This document shows, one piece after another, positions 25,171 through 37,775 of a stretch of DNA of 64,000 nucleotides (positions within the stretch are counted from its first letter, which is position 1; the number at the start of each line of letters is the position of its first letter). The notes under the pieces are model-generated. The model did no database searches. It saw nothing but the letters and a program-made list of their open reading frames with translations, and was not told the origin of the DNA. Source of the DNA: Eucalyptus grandis (Eukaryota; Streptophyta; Magnoliopsida; Myrtales; Myrtaceae); contig NC_052612.1 of assembly GCF_016545825.1 (NCBI RefSeq), forward strand, positions 46,111,738 through 46,175,737, read 5' to 3'. A program made the translations under genes and the position numbers.

Positions 25171-28100
25171 CACGATTTCCATGTTTTCTCCATGATAAAA
25201 GTAGGAACGAGAATTGTAATGAAAAAGTTACTCCAAACAAGTTTAGAAATTACTTAAACGGAATAAAACATCATACATAGTCATTTGCACAAATGGGCAA
25301 GATAAAATCTTACGCTTCCAAATATATCTGATAGATTGATTTGATAAAATAAGTCCACGCAATAAAGACTCTTGGCAGTAGTGATTCTTACATTCAACTA
25401 CCATAAGGCTGTCGGTTCAAAACGAGCTCCATAGCTAGCTGAGGTTGACAGAGCTAAGAGAAAAGGGCAGTGCGGGTGCATGATTAATCTACATGCATGG
25501 TCCACACATGTGAGGAATAGAAGAGGAAACAAAAAAAAAGTGATGGAGGGTCAAGCTAGGGACTTGGTGGTGAAGAGAGGAGCGAAGGTGGGAGGCAAAA
25601 GACGCAGGACTTGCCCGAGGCAAGGTCACCCTCAGGCCACCTAATGGGGAAAGAGTTGAGGAACAAATGGATAGCGACCCTTCTCTTGCGCCACAACATG
25701 CGTCCTCAATCCCACCTTCACGGCTCTCTCTTTCTCTCTCTCTCCGCGACCTCCCGAGCCAAGCCGGGCTGAGCCGAGCCCGTCTCATTTTCTTATGTCG
25801 GACCATGATTAGCTGTCATGAAGGTAAAATTGCACTTTATAAGGTAGGATTTTACCGATTAAGCGTATGTGAATTGTATGGGACAAGCGAACTTTAAAAG
25901 AAATGTCACATCCGGGGTGGGAGCTACCTAGCTCTTGCTTCCCTTTCATGGTATCAAGATTTTTCGTAGACGTGTTTCCTTTGTATTGGTTTTTTAACAC
26001 CGTCAATTGGACGTGAACCTATCTCATCTATGTGTCATTTAATATTTGCATCTAATTCTGAATTTTGAAGCTGTGTTCATTCATGGCGTGATTGAAGGCC
26101 TGGCCGAAGTCCTGCTTTATCATAATAAAGATGAATATCTACTACATCAATAACTACTTTGGACGTGATGTCTAGAATGTATGTGGGAAAGTCATTTCAA
26201 AGATGTTTCTTTCTTTGGCGAGGAGGTGATTGCGCAGATAAAGATTGAGGTTTGGACTCTGGAAGTTGGGCAAGTATCATTGTATGCTTCTCTTTAATGA
26301 AAATTTGTAAAGTTAAGGGAAGCTGCTAAGGAAGTCGTACAACGCTTTCGCTATGAACGACTATAAAGCAATAGTATAGGGAAGCTACATATTGCTTCAT
26401 GCTTTGTATATCAAACCCCAGTTGTTTTTTAACTTCTAAAATGCTAAACTTCATCATGCACAATATCATGAGGGACAAGAAACATCAAGCCTGCTCTTGG
26501 TTATTCGTCACACATATAAATCGTAAGGATTTTGTTAAAAATGCTTTACCTTTAGAAGAACTTCTTAAAAAAACTAGATAAAGAAATATTACAAGCACCG
26601 ATCGCGCTCACAATATGCACGATTAATGCTTTTAAAAATAGAATATTTTCTCATTAAACATGCTTAGCAAGTGTTTTGGAGACACTTAATAAATCTCCAC
26701 TAAATATAATTATCTACGCATGATTTTTATAAGGTATAATCGGTGCAGTTGCATTGAAACCCTCATGGACCTGCGGTGGTCCCCCGAACCCAAAAACCCA
26801 ACACAGGAAATCACTACCTTTGTGACTGTGACTTTAATGGCAAAGAGTGCTTGCATGAATGAAGGGTTGTTGTTAGAGTTAGAAGTGATGTGGAGTTTTT
26901 GAGGACATGTTGAGGGAGGGGGCCCATTTTCCTTCGAGATTGGTACAATCCCATCAAACGGTACTTCCGTTAAACCCCAAAAACATTAATGCGTGCAAAT
27001 GGAGCTCAAACCCAAGTAGTCCAAGAAAGATCACATAATAAGACAATACCCTAGAAAATTCACAGAGAGAGAGAGAGACTTGTCTTGGGATGACAAAGAA
27101 AAGGTGGAGAGTTATGAGGAAGTGAGCAGTTGGGGTTGGGAATAATTGCGAAACGAGTCAAGCATGCACGAAAAAGGCAGTGAGTTCAGCATCATTAAAT
27201 TGTTACTTCAGATTGATATTCCAGCTCTCACTGAAAAGCTACACTGAGGAAATAAAAGGGAAAAGGAAAACTGAGAACACTCAACAGCAAAAGAAGACCC
27301 TCATAGCAATAAAAGATCATCATCAGCACTCAAATTCTCTCCCTCCCTCCCTCCCTTTCTCTCTCTCTCTCCATCGTTTTGTACCTTATATTGAACAGAA
27401 GCAACTTTCTACGTTAACAGACGGTTTAAAAGGTTAGCCTGAACGGAAAAAAAAGGTTAGCCTGAACGGCTCTTGAAAGTCGTGAAAGAAAGGAAAGAAA
27501 AGCTTCAGAGACATTATCACTTTCAAGTATCTACTGTTTAGGCTTGTGGGGGCAATAACCATAATTCCTCATTTCACTAAGAAACATCTTAGCTTTTCAG
27601 AATCCTAACTGGCAAATAAAGGGTCATAAACAGAAACACGAAGCTTAATGTTTCCTAAGTGTAGTGATGCTATGTGTCGTCCGTATTGTTAGTCTAACAT
27701 CTATTCACCCATATTTTGAGAAACTTTTCTTGTAATGAGACTTCATGATTAAACCTCTTTCTCAAGGCTAGCTCAATCCGTAATTGGTTAATTTAGACAT
27801 ACAATGAAGTAGAGAAAATTATTCAGTTATCATTAATTACATTTATAGCTGATGTGTATGAATTATATGTATATGATTATATTTTGCAATCGTAATTTCT
27901 ATCCTTACCTTTATAAATAATTAAGAAGTACGAGTGTAGAGATCTAGCTACCCAAAAGTCTGCGAAATATCCTCCAAGTCTCATAGACCAGTAAAATTCA
28001 AACTTCTAGCCTAGTGTGACATATTATAAACAGTCAATACGTTATATAATTTACTTAAAACATGGCAAAAGAAAAAGAAGAATGTTTAGTTCAAAAACCA

Positions 28101-28472
28101 TCGCAAAACAAAGACACGGACATTGTTTAGAAACCCTAATGGCAATCACAAACATTTTTCATTACTGTGATCATAATAGTCAACAAGAACCGGGTGATAA
28201 TAATAATAGTAGTAGTTGTAACAATAAGGGAGGAAACAGGACCGAAAGAGAGAAGGAAAAGGCTGGGAGAGAGGTGTACTTTATTCATCAAATCAAAAGT
28301 AGATTGAACAAACAAGTTGTTAGACTTTCACTTCCCTTATCAGTTGATCCTGAAATCTAGTTAACATGTTCATCATAAAAAGGACCACAACTTGCTGCAG
28401 AATCCCTGCAACAGATATAACACAGCCAACAGCTATAAAGAACCAACACCAACTTCTCTCTCCCCCTGGTCC

Positions 28473-28474
<2 letters not shown>

Positions 28475-28514
<40 letters not shown>

Positions 28515-28900
28515 TCCTTGACATTTCCCTCTCTGTCCTTACACACATCTCACTAAAACATGGGGTGTTATGTGATGGGTATGTGTGAGTAAGATGTAAT
28601 TTGGAGAGAGCGAAAAAACTCATGATGTATTGTACATTGGACAGAACTTGAAAAAGCAAAAAAAAAAAAAAAAAAAAAAAGGTCTAGTGTCCCTTCACTG
28701 TCTCGCGTGTACTCTCTCGAAAAATGGTACCAAAACAATGTATAGGTCCTCGTTATAGTCTATCTGTATATACATTAGCATGTTGACATGTAAGTCGCAA
28801 TGATGTACTGGCATCTCTTGGATTCATATTTTTGAAAGTCTGTGACTTCCTTTTTTTTTTTTTTTTTTTTTTAAACTATGGACTTGTTGTGGACTATAAG

Positions 28901-28938
<38 letters not shown>
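28475..28938. repeat. Mirror-complementary simple-repeat cluster
   Basis: In order: (GA)18 at 28475-28511, an A-tract at about 28657-28680, a T-tract at about 28851-28872, and (CT)17 at 28904-28938. GA pairs with CT and A with T, so a single strand could fold back on itself. It may equally be four independent simple repeats. Confidence 0.6.
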
Positions 28939-28943
<5 letters not shown>

Positions 28944-30321
28944 AGTGATAATTAAGTCTCTCTCTCATAATCAAGTGATACTTAAGTCAGTTTAACGTAT
29001 CAAATTAAGTCCGCCTCCCTAGTCCTATTGAATGATCGGCCATTCGTACCGAGACTAAAAACCCTCGAGCAATTGAGCCAAATTAGGAGTTGATCGTGAG
29101 ATGTATCGCAATTTTTTCAAGCACAAAATCCTAACGATTTTACCTCTTTATTGTTTAAGTATGAGAAGTGAATTTCTCTCTGTCCCATGAATACTTCACT
29201 CACCAGTATATGAATTGTAAAACCTTTTCTTTTTATACCACACTTCGGAAAACCTTTTTCTGTGCTAAATGTCAACAGATAATCACTCAGAAGTATTTCT
29301 TATCACATGAAACTGCACTTGTACGTATGCGTGTATTTTTCCATCGCCATAAGTTATTGATGATCCTTGAACTTTTTCTCCTCTTACCCACATATCAGAC
29401 AATCAATCAATTCTTCGCAAAAAGGAAGATTTTGTGCACACCGCGTATTCATTCTGGCATAATAAAACTTTCTAGAAGTAAATCAAGGTCAAATCACTTG
29501 ATTGTTGTATAGATAAATTGTGGAAGGACATCCACGCACATATGTTTTTAGGTATCTCATGCAAGGAAAATAAAACTTGTGTTGGCATTGGAAATTTCAG
29601 CATAACAAAACCAAATCATACGTTTTTTTTTTGGAGGGATATGAATCCTGGAATCCTATTTGCTAAAATCAACATTGATTGACAAGTCCTATTTCAATAA
29701 GTCAAAAATGCGACATAGGATGCTTTTTATGTAAGAGGGGATTGACATGAGCTTGGATTCGGTTGTGATCATAACATTTACACTCTATTGAGACCGTTGA
29801 AATAGTATTTTATATTACTCTTATATACTCTTTATATATACGTAGTCTTTGTCCACCTTATAACTTAAACTTTTGGATTGAATTTTTTAACATGATACTA
29901 GAGCTAATGTTATCTTTTTCATGTATATGCATCCACCCCATTTTTATGTACACACGATCTCCCTCCACCTAATTATTTTTGGGTTGGACTTTTCAACAAA
30001 GAAGATAACTGTAAAATTTGGCAAGGTCCAATTTGTAAAAGCTGTTGAATATTTTATGTACGATTTTTTGGTAATTGACTAACATAAGACTTGTGCTAAA
30101 AGCTATACAGCACTTAGAAGCATTGTGCCTCATTTGTTTATGGGGAGAAGAATAAGATCTCCTCATAGCTGGATCTGAGGTTGTCATGAATTTAGATTAA
30201 ATCTCGTTTGCAACAGAGACATTGGTGGGAAGGCACAAGAAAATTCGAGAAAGAAACGCATGCAGTTAAGAAATGAAATGGGAAGGGAATATATTAAGAC
30301 TCTAAGTCCTTGACAATGAGG

Positions 30322-30326
<5 letters not shown>

Positions 30327-30356
<30 letters not shown>
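30327..30356. repeat. (CT)n tract upstream of the zinc-finger gene
   Basis: Fifteen CT units about 255 bp before the ATG. Such tracts are frequent in plant promoters and 5' UTRs. A regulatory role is inference. Confidence 0.85.
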
Positions 30357-30357
<1 letters not shown>

Positions 30358-30490
30358 AACGTACCAATGAACATGTTGTTGGCCTTGTCAGGTCCTCACT
30401 CTCATGGATGGGTCATCTTTCAAATCCACCATGGATCATATAGACCTCTTTTAGAGGCCCCACACCTTGTCTTTCAAACACTTAGCCTCC

Positions 30491-30500
30491 ACATAAAAAC
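30491..30500 (+). promoter_or_regulatory. TATA-like box of the zinc-finger gene
   Basis: ACATAAAAAC, about 115 bp upstream of the ATG, is followed by a C/T-rich leader (CTCTTCCTCTTCC) typical of plant 5' UTRs. It is weak compared with the TATAAA consensus. Confidence 0.3.
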
Positions 30501-30611
30501 CCCCCAAAACACTCCTCTTCCTCTTCCTCCTCCTTCAAGGGTGGCTCTTCTCTGTGTCTCTTCTTTGTTCTTCCTCTCATTGTCCTTGAACTTGAAGGCC
30601 CTCCCTCTCTA

Positions 30612-31364
30612 ATGGAGAAGACTCACGAGAGAGAGACTCACGACTTCATGAACGTCGAGTCCTTCTCTCAACTTCCCTTCATCCGCCCCGCCCCCGTCAA
30701 CAAGGAGAAGGGCATCAAGCTGTTCGGCTTTGAGTTCGGGGCCGAAGGCGGCGCCGGCCAGGGCCACAGCGGCAACGAGGAAGAGTGCGGGGGCGATGCT
30801 GAGACCGGTGTGGCCGAGGAGGCAAGCAAGGATGGCGAGAGCAACGGGGAGAGCGGGCGGCGGTTCGAGTGCCACTATTGCTGCCGGAACTTCCCCACCT
30901 CGCAAGCCCTCGGCGGCCACCAGAACGCTCACAAGCGAGAGCGCCAGCACGCCAAGCGCGCCCACCTCCAGTCCGCCATGGCCCATGGTAGCCTTTCCGA
31001 CACCCATGTCTACGGCTTCATGAACTACCGGCTCGGCTCCGCCGCAGCCATGTCTTACCCTACATGGAACAATAGTAGCACCACCACCATTTCGAGTAAC
31101 AGCACTAGGTTTTATGGAGGCCACGGCTCTTTCTCTCATCAACAGCCCATCAATGGGAGTCCTCTAGCCTTGTGGCGAATCCCCGCTGCTAGCTCCGGCT
31201 TCAGCCGTGACCACCACTCAGCGCACCCCCTGCCATTATTCGCCGGGGACGAGACTATGAAGCGATCTCCAGGCGGAGGCAATAGCGTGAATCCTCAAAG
31301 CAGGTACGTTTGTGATGGGAAGGCGAGCATGCAGGACCATGTGAGCTTGGATCTTCATCTGTAG
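30612..31364 (+). CDS. ZFP8: C2H2 zinc-finger transcription factor, ZFP8/GIS type
   Basis: Single-exon nuclear transcription factor of 250 aa. One plant-type finger, C87-x2-C90-x12-H103-x3-H107, carries the QALGGH signature (98-103) in its DNA-binding helix. The protein ends in SLDLHL (245-250), an EAR-type repression motif. The N-terminus ETHDFMNVESFSQLPFIRP (8-26) and IKLFGFEF (35-42) match my memory of Arabidopsis ZFP8 and relatives (ZFP5, ZFP6, GIS), which act downstream of gibberellin and cytokinin in trichome and root-hair formation. Acidic Gly/Glu-rich 43-82 and Ser/His-rich 125-205 look disordered. The coding sequence is much GC-richer than its flanks. Start chosen as the first ATG after the pyrimidine-rich leader. 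No neighbour suggests a shared pathway. Assignment to ZFP8 rather than a close relative is likely, not proven. Confidence 0.9.
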   Translation: MEKTHERETHDFMNVESFSQLPFIRPAPVNKEKGIKLFGFEFGAEGGAGQGHSGNEEECGGDAETGVAEEASKDGESNGESGRRFECHYCCRNFPTSQALGGHQNAHKRERQHAKRAHLQSAMAHGSLSDTHVYGFMNYRLGSAAAMSYPTWNNSSTTTISSNSTRFYGGHGSFSHQQPINGSPLALWRIPAASSGFSRDHHSAHPLPLFAGDETMKRSPGGGNSVNPQSRYVCDGKASMQDHVSLDLHL

Positions 31365-34300
31365 CTGGTCTGATTAAACTCTGTATAATTAACGAGGATT
31401 TTTTAGAATTCTAATTCTCTCAAATTGCGCGGTAGTAAACGTTTTACAATCATAAGAGGAAAAAAATTGAGAGAGAGAAAGAGAGACGGTTCTAATTTAT
31501 GGATACCCTCCTTGCTATTTCTTACTCCATAGCAATGATAACCTTTCTCCTTTGATTTTTATTATGTAAATGAAGTGAGTCTCGATCTTCAATTGATGGA
31601 GACAATCGTCTTGCTTTCCTGCTCATCGCAATACTCGCATGTCGGAATTCCGCTTGTTCTCTAGAATGAAGAGCTGCGTATGAGTTGTATTAGGGGCGAA
31701 ATATGAGCATAAGTTTCGCAGGGGTGGATTGGATATGTGAGCTCAAACTAACAAATATGAGATCTCCGTCTTCGGCCCGACTCCTTATTTGCATCTGGAT
31801 TTACAATGCGTGCCTGAAACACAACCGATGCGTCCTCCTCGAAAATTCTTTCCACGTGAAGGGAATAAATGCTTGTAACTGGAATTCAGATGAGTACTGT
31901 TACAGTGAAGCTCTCTCACACACCCTTTTGCTCTGGGTATCTACACGTAATAGAAGTTCGCATCATATCCTGAAGCATTTTCGAGTTTCGACCCCAATGA
32001 GTCATTGGGAATTTTCAGTCGAATGGTTCGCTCTTTTCGGTTTTCCCCTTGGCCTGCACCAGGTGTAGTCGACCTCGTTTTGAAGTCTTTCTGCCATGAA
32101 TTTTCACTTAAGTACACGTAAGAACACACGGAATCATAAAGAGTGAGTGTTTTCTTTGAGGATTTTCTCGTTCATTGTACGCCAAGCTCACGGTGAGTTT
32201 CGAGACCTAACTGGGAGATGCTTGAAGCATCTGGCAGGCCATGTATCATACGGCCAAAAATGGTCCATGTTCATCATACCATTAGGGGCTCCAAAGCTGA
32301 AGCAACGCGGAATGTTATCCCCTTAGAAATGGTCGTCACTGACTTGGCAAAATAAAAGAAAAAAGGGGAGAGCAAAAGGGTACCCTGTTGCCATACTGTG
32401 CCTATGAAGGGTCTACAAGACTGGGAGGAGAGAGGTGGGTGGTCGCTTTTTCACTTTGTCTGTCTTTTGAACACTATCATTTTTATCTTTTTCAATCATT
32501 CAGAGGCAGTAACCCAAAGCCCTTTCATGGCTTTAAGACGGCAAAACCAACCCTCCAAGAAAGGGATGTGTCCTCCATTGCACCAAAAAAGAGACCTTAA
32601 AGGACAACATTGGACTTGGTAGTTAGACTGCCACCTTTATTTTCTCATCTCCTGTGACTTGACTGTTTGTGTATCTAGAATGAGAAAGGGGTTAGGTGGG
32701 TCTGAATTAAGCATTGCAAGAATCCGCTTGTGTTTTCTTTGCTAACACATCTGTTCTTGTGTAAGGTTTAAGCACAAACACATCTGCACATTTGACAAAC
32801 GAGGAGTTTTGCTTCCTCATCTGGTCTTTTTCCGAAATTTATGGATAAGGGAAGGTCTTTTTTCCCTGTCAGTCGCCGGTGCAGAAAACCATCAAAATGC
32901 CTGTAGTGTGAATATCTATAAACAAACGTTGATTTTCTGGATTTCAAGTGTGAACATACCGACGTCCTCACAAGACTATTGGAAACTGCGCTGTATATGA
33001 ATAGTGGACAGAACTAAAACTCATCTTTAAATTCATCCGATTATAATGATGAGAAAAAGGCCCAACCGCGCTAGAAACTGCCCATCGGTAACCTACATTT
33101 TTTTGACATTGGCTTCCTGTCTTAAAGACCATAATCCCTAGTTTTAACCTGGAAAGCTAACAGCGTTACCAAATGATATAATGACTCGAAGCAACACGAG
33201 ACGCTAGAGATATGCATTCAATGGGATTCGCAAATGGCTGCGGCGTTCTGATTTTCGTTTTGGACCAAGGACAAAATAATAGTGGCAGTACATGATTGAA
33301 CAGTCGATCATGAAGCTTTCTACTTTGCATTTTGATGGCTACAAAAGCATTTCTGAGTTCGGTCACGAATTATGGACTACAGATTGGATTTCAGGCCTCA
33401 CCAAAAATTCCAAAGCGACTAATAACGGTACAAGGGATCTGTAATCACGGATACTATGTTAACTAAGTTCATATTTGGACCAGGCAAAATTGGTTAAAAG
33501 TAAAAAGAAAAGGTCGATGATTTAAAAAAGATCTAGTCAATCGATACTTCAGCGAATCAAATATTATAGATAAGAAGGAAAAGAAAGGTTTGCGCCTGTA
33601 ATGTGTGAGATCATCATGCGGTTTGACACTGCGAAGGAGAGCTACATCATTCTTGATGAGCATAAAAATATATTCTTTTCCAAAGGCAAGAAATCTGATA
33701 TATGTATCTGCATTGAATTCTACTACATTAGACGTAAACAACACTTTTGAGGTGCGGATGGTCCTGGGTGTCGAGTTGCAGGCAGTGCTAAGAAAAAGGA
33801 GAGCTCGCTCACTGATTGCAGAGAGTACCGTTCATGAACAGCTCCCTTTGTAAGTGCTCCAATCGGTGCCCTGACATTATCCACAACGAGCCTAGTCGAA
33901 CAGCGATTCTACTGTTCATTTCTCCAATAAATATTTAGCTGTTAGACGAAAATACGGTCGGACTTTGATGTACTTACATCGAAAGCACAGCTCAGGGAAG
34001 AGTCCTATGTGAGCAGTCTAACCAAAGATGGTAAGCGTGGCGAACAGAGAAACTCTTGTTATTTCCCAAGAGGCGGGTTTCGCGGGCCTTGACACATGAA
34101 ATTTTTAAGGGGAAAAAACTCTGTAGATTCGGGGTTAACGTCAACCCAACCATCGCCAGGGTCCACAAATAAATGCGTCTAAGGAAGGGAGCATGTGATG
34201 GGCAAAGATGAAGATAAAGAAGACAGCCCGAAGAGTACAATTGCAATGTCGTTGGGACCACTCAGAGAGAGAGAGGGAGAGAGATGGAATTAAAGAGACA

Positions 34301-34914
34301 TCGGCCCACAACCTTAAGAAGGCTCGAACGAGGTGGACAGTTTCTACAGTAGTCCCCTTAGGATGCTAATCTGAGCTTTTCTAGGCGCAATCAGCTGGAC
34401 CGTGAGTGAACGTCCCTGCGTAATTGCGCCGAATGGGACACGGGAGCAATTGACAAGGTGGTCAGGACCGTGGTGCCGTCCGTCCAGGCTGTCTCTTCTA
34501 ACGTATGATCCAATGTTCCTCCCGAAGAAAAATCAAGAAATTCAGCTTTCCCTGGTCCTAACCAAGGTGCCTCAGGCGGGAGAAGAGTACTTCGTATCAG
34601 AAAAGAAAGAGACGGAACTTAAGCAATGATAGCTGTGAACCAAGCTCAGAGGGTAAAAGCTAATCCGTCCAAAACATTCGTACCTAAATTTTGACTATTT
34701 CACTCCATCTAGTCATTTATCGTATGAAGTACGGATTGATCCCGACCAGTGATAAAAATTTGAGCATTTGAATATCAGGAGCATTTTTTAAACAAATAAG
34801 CATAAGTTACATTTTTTTGACTCGACCGTTGCAAGGAAGCTCTGCAGGCACGATATCCTCGGTCATTGGTTCAACAATTGGTTGGAGATCTGAACTGATG
34901 GGAGAAAAAAAGGG
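31365..34914. other. Zinc-finger 3' region and gene-free DNA
   Basis: The first 200-300 bp after the stop should hold the 3' UTR (AT-rich, GA tract at about 31469-31486). Beyond it I see only short unsupported frames and a GA tract near 34266-34284. No domain or bounded transposon. Confidence 0.45.
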
Positions 34915-35515
34915 AAATAAAAAATCATAAATCTATTATAATTATGTAATTTAATCTTAATTTTTTTATAATTTGCCAATTGAGTTATTCCAATCAATTT
35001 TGTCGGAAATCACTGACGTAAACGTTATCCATCCTATATATCAAGGGCATAATTTTTACAATTTTTAACTCTCTTTTTTTCCTTTTATTTTGGCTAGTGA
35101 GGGTCACAACCCTCGCCATATCTAGGAGAGGTTCACCTTGTTGGCCATGGCGCCCTTGTCAAATTTGGGTGAGGGCTGCGACCCTACCAATGGCTGATGA
35201 GGGCTTATAGGCCGTTGCCTAGTGGCCGATAAAACAAATAAAAGAAGTAAAGAAAAGAACAAAAATTTATAAAAAATTCCAAAAAAATATTGAAATATTA
35301 TTAAAAACGTTCATGTTAGGTTTAGCCATGCCATGTAGGATGGATAGCAATCACACTAGTGATTTTTAGTCAAATTTGATCAAATTGACTCAATTGGTAA
35401 TATATGAAAATTTTTAGCATTGAATTGACATAATTAAAAGATTTATGACTGAATTAGCATAACTAAAAGATTAATATTGAATTGGTATAATTGTAATAAG
35501 TTTACAACCTTTTTG
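34915..35515. repeat. IR-1 family element, nearly complete
   Basis: The left arm 'ATAATTTGCCAATTGAGTTATTCC...TCGGAAATCACTGACG' is complementary to the right arm 'TAGTGATTTTTAGTCAAATTTG...CAATTGGTAATATATG'. The G+C-rich core at about 35095-35225 ('TGAGGGTCACAACCCTCGCC') can form hairpins. Non-coding. Probably a non-autonomous DNA element. Confidence 0.5.
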
Positions 35516-35664
35516 GTAACTATCTCGACAAGAAAAGATAGTCGGGGTGTGTGATTAAAGAAATAAAGAAAGGAAAATTTGGCCATTTTCATGGCATAGA
35601 GAGATTCACCGCCTAGGCATATGCCGTTAAGATCGAAATTTAATCGAGCCAAGTGTATAGTTGG

Positions 35665-36590
35665 AGGAGATAATTACAAAAAAGGTCCTAAATTATAACA
35701 ATTGTGTTAATTTAATTCTAGATCTTTTAATATGGTCAATTTAATTTTAACCTTTTAAAAAATTTGCTAATAAAATTTGTCTCGCCAATTTTACTCGAAA
35801 ATCACCGACATGGATGCCAATCATCTTATGTATGCTGACGTGGACAATTTTCCTATTTTTTTTTTTCATTTTCATTTTCTTTTTCTTCCTTCTTACCTTC
35901 GCAATCATGAGCCTTTTCGATTGTTGGCGACCAGCGAGAGCTGGCGAGGCTCGCTCTCTCCAAGTTTGACTAGGGTTGACCTTGCTGGCCTTGCCAGCTT
36001 TGGACAAAGCTTAGCAGGCCTCACTAGGGGTGTCAACGGTTCAATTCGGTTTGGTTTTTCAAAAAAACCGAACCGAACCAAACCGTTAGGAAAAAATTCC
36101 GAACTGAACCAAATACGAACAGTAACCAAAATTTTGATTCGATTTAATTTTTCGGTTTTTGGTTTTCAGCTTTTACTTTTCGGTTTTTGCATTTGTTTTT
36201 TTTTTTTTTTTTTTTGTTTTTTTTTTCTGTTGTATATATTTTTCGTTTCCAAGAAATAAGTTCTTATCAGTTTGTTGGTTCGGTTCGGTTCGGTTCGGTT
36301 CATTGATAAAAACTGAACCGATAAAAAAAAATTCGATTTTTAATGAGAACCGAACCGAAAAAATCAAATTTTTCGATTCGATTTTCGGTTCGATTTTCGG
36401 TTCGATTTTTGACACCCTTAGGCCTCACCGGAGGCCAGCAAGGTCTCGTCAAGTTTGTCTTGCGTTGCTCCATCCGAAGCACAGCCCATTTCGCTGGTCT
36501 ATTGCTCGAGACTTACCATTGGCCCTTGCATCGTTCGTGTTTTCCGGCATCGGCTTCAGTAGGTCTCCTCTAAGGTAAGTCGACTTGTGT
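35665..36590. repeat. IR-1-related element split by a hAT insertion
   Basis: An IR-1-like left arm (35670-35845, 'CTCGAAAATCACCGACATGGATGCCAATCA') leads into a G+C-rich core with 'GAGCTGGCGAGGCTCGCTC'. The core is interrupted at 36025-36420 by a hAT element and resumes at 36421. The core and hAT are also present at 48573-49160, so both predate the segment duplication. Confidence 0.5.
36025..36420. mobile_element. hAT-like MITE with perfect 8-bp target duplication
   Basis: Ends TAGGGGTGTCAACGG and TTTTTGACACCCTTA are inverted repeats. GGCCTCAC is duplicated exactly at 36017-36024 and 36421-36428. The interior is GGTTCGGTT/AACCGAACC repeats and a T-rich core, without transposase. The copy in unit B is 48700-49002, so insertion preceded the duplication. 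Confidence 0.85.
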
Positions 36591-37321
36591 CGATTTTATA
36601 TAGTCATTTAACTCTACCATAAAATGCATGTTATTTAGTAATTAACCTTTAGGGTGTGCGAATTATTCTTGATTATTATATTGCATTAATCAAGGTGGAC
36701 TTTTTAGCCAAAAGGTCGAGTTCCTGGTATTGCCTCACGCACTATCCGTGATTTTATGTATGTGATTTGAGTAAGTTGTGAAATGTACTGAAATAATGTC
36801 TTTGAATTTTGATAGTAAGCTTGGACAAGACTTATATCTTGGTACCTCGTAAAATTTAATAATCATCACGTAAGTATAGCGCATCACATGTTGCATGCAT
36901 CTGTAGAGCTTAAGCTGCATTCACAATATATCTTTAGGGCCATGCATAATGACTTTAGAACCCATATGGACTTAGGATAGTGTTCAGTTTGCATTCATTA
37001 ATAAAATTAAAACAGTTAAATGTAATGATGCGGAATGGTAAGTTGAGGAATTTGTGTGTATTTCGATGTGTCATTAAATAGGCTTTATGAGACGATTTCC
37101 TAAATTAGCATATATCAATCATGATGTGTACAATCGAAGGAGATTCGTGAAATCTTAATTGATATAGAAAATTAATAGTAATATTACAATTGTCTCTAAC
37201 ATAGGATAATATTCTATGGAAAATCTTAAGAATCTATACTATAATATCGCTAACAAAAAACAAATAAAAATTGTATGTGGTCTATGCAAGAATCTCTCTA
37301 ATATCGGAAATAATTAATAGA

Positions 37322-37727
37322 TTCCGTTCATTTCATGAAAATAATTTCCTAAAAACGTTTTCCATTTTCCAAGATTCGTTCACGTAAAATGAATTTCTTG
37401 GGGAAAATGTTTTCCATCAAAGGAAAAAAGTCTTCTAAAGTAGGGGAAAATGTTTTTCACTTTTCAAAAGTGGAAAACATTTACCTCACTTGATCTCTCT
37501 TTCTTGGCTAGTCGTCGAACTAGGTGAACTTCAAGCTCGTCGATCTTAAACTTGCGCTCGCCAATTGGGGAGTGGAAAATATTTTCCTTACTGAATATCG
37601 AAAAATATCTTTCGAAACATTTTTAAATTTAAGCCGAACACCAAAAGATATTGTCATTTTCCTGGAAAATAACTTTTAGGAAAATATTTTTTAGAAATTG
37701 TCTATTTTCCGCGAAACGAACGGACCC
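37322..37727. mobile_element. Inverted-repeat element present only in unit A
   Basis: Unit B reads straight from ATTAATAGA to AAAGCTTAAAGAGG (about 49895). Unit A has about 406 bp between the same phrases. The insert starts TCCGTTCATTTCATGAAAA and ends with the approximate complement, which reads TCCGTTCGTTTCGCGGAAAA from the minus strand. The arms contain repeated 'GGAAAATGTTTTCC' palindromes. No coding capacity. Tourist-like or hAT-like; the target duplication is unclear. Confidence 0.65.
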
Positions 37728-37775
37728 AAAGCTTAAAGAGGCGAGCAGAGAATACGGCCATGAATAAGATCAAGG

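Larger units (their letters stand above)
24928..30300. other. Intergenic DNA upstream of the zinc-finger gene
   Basis: No recognisable gene. It holds several simple repeats (listed), a CCCTCCCTCCCTCCC run near 27341-27357 and scattered GA tracts. None of the open frames up to about 114 codons resembles a known family. The last part may contain distal promoter elements of the gene at 30612. Confidence 0.45.

Noticed and set aside
25370..25440. tRNA-like B-box phrase GGTTCAAAACGAGCTCC
   Set aside because: No matching A box or cloverleaf arms could be assembled around it.
36159..36578. 139-codon frame with Phe/Ser runs
   Set aside because: Translation of the T-tract and GGTTCGG repeats of the hAT element at 36025-36420.
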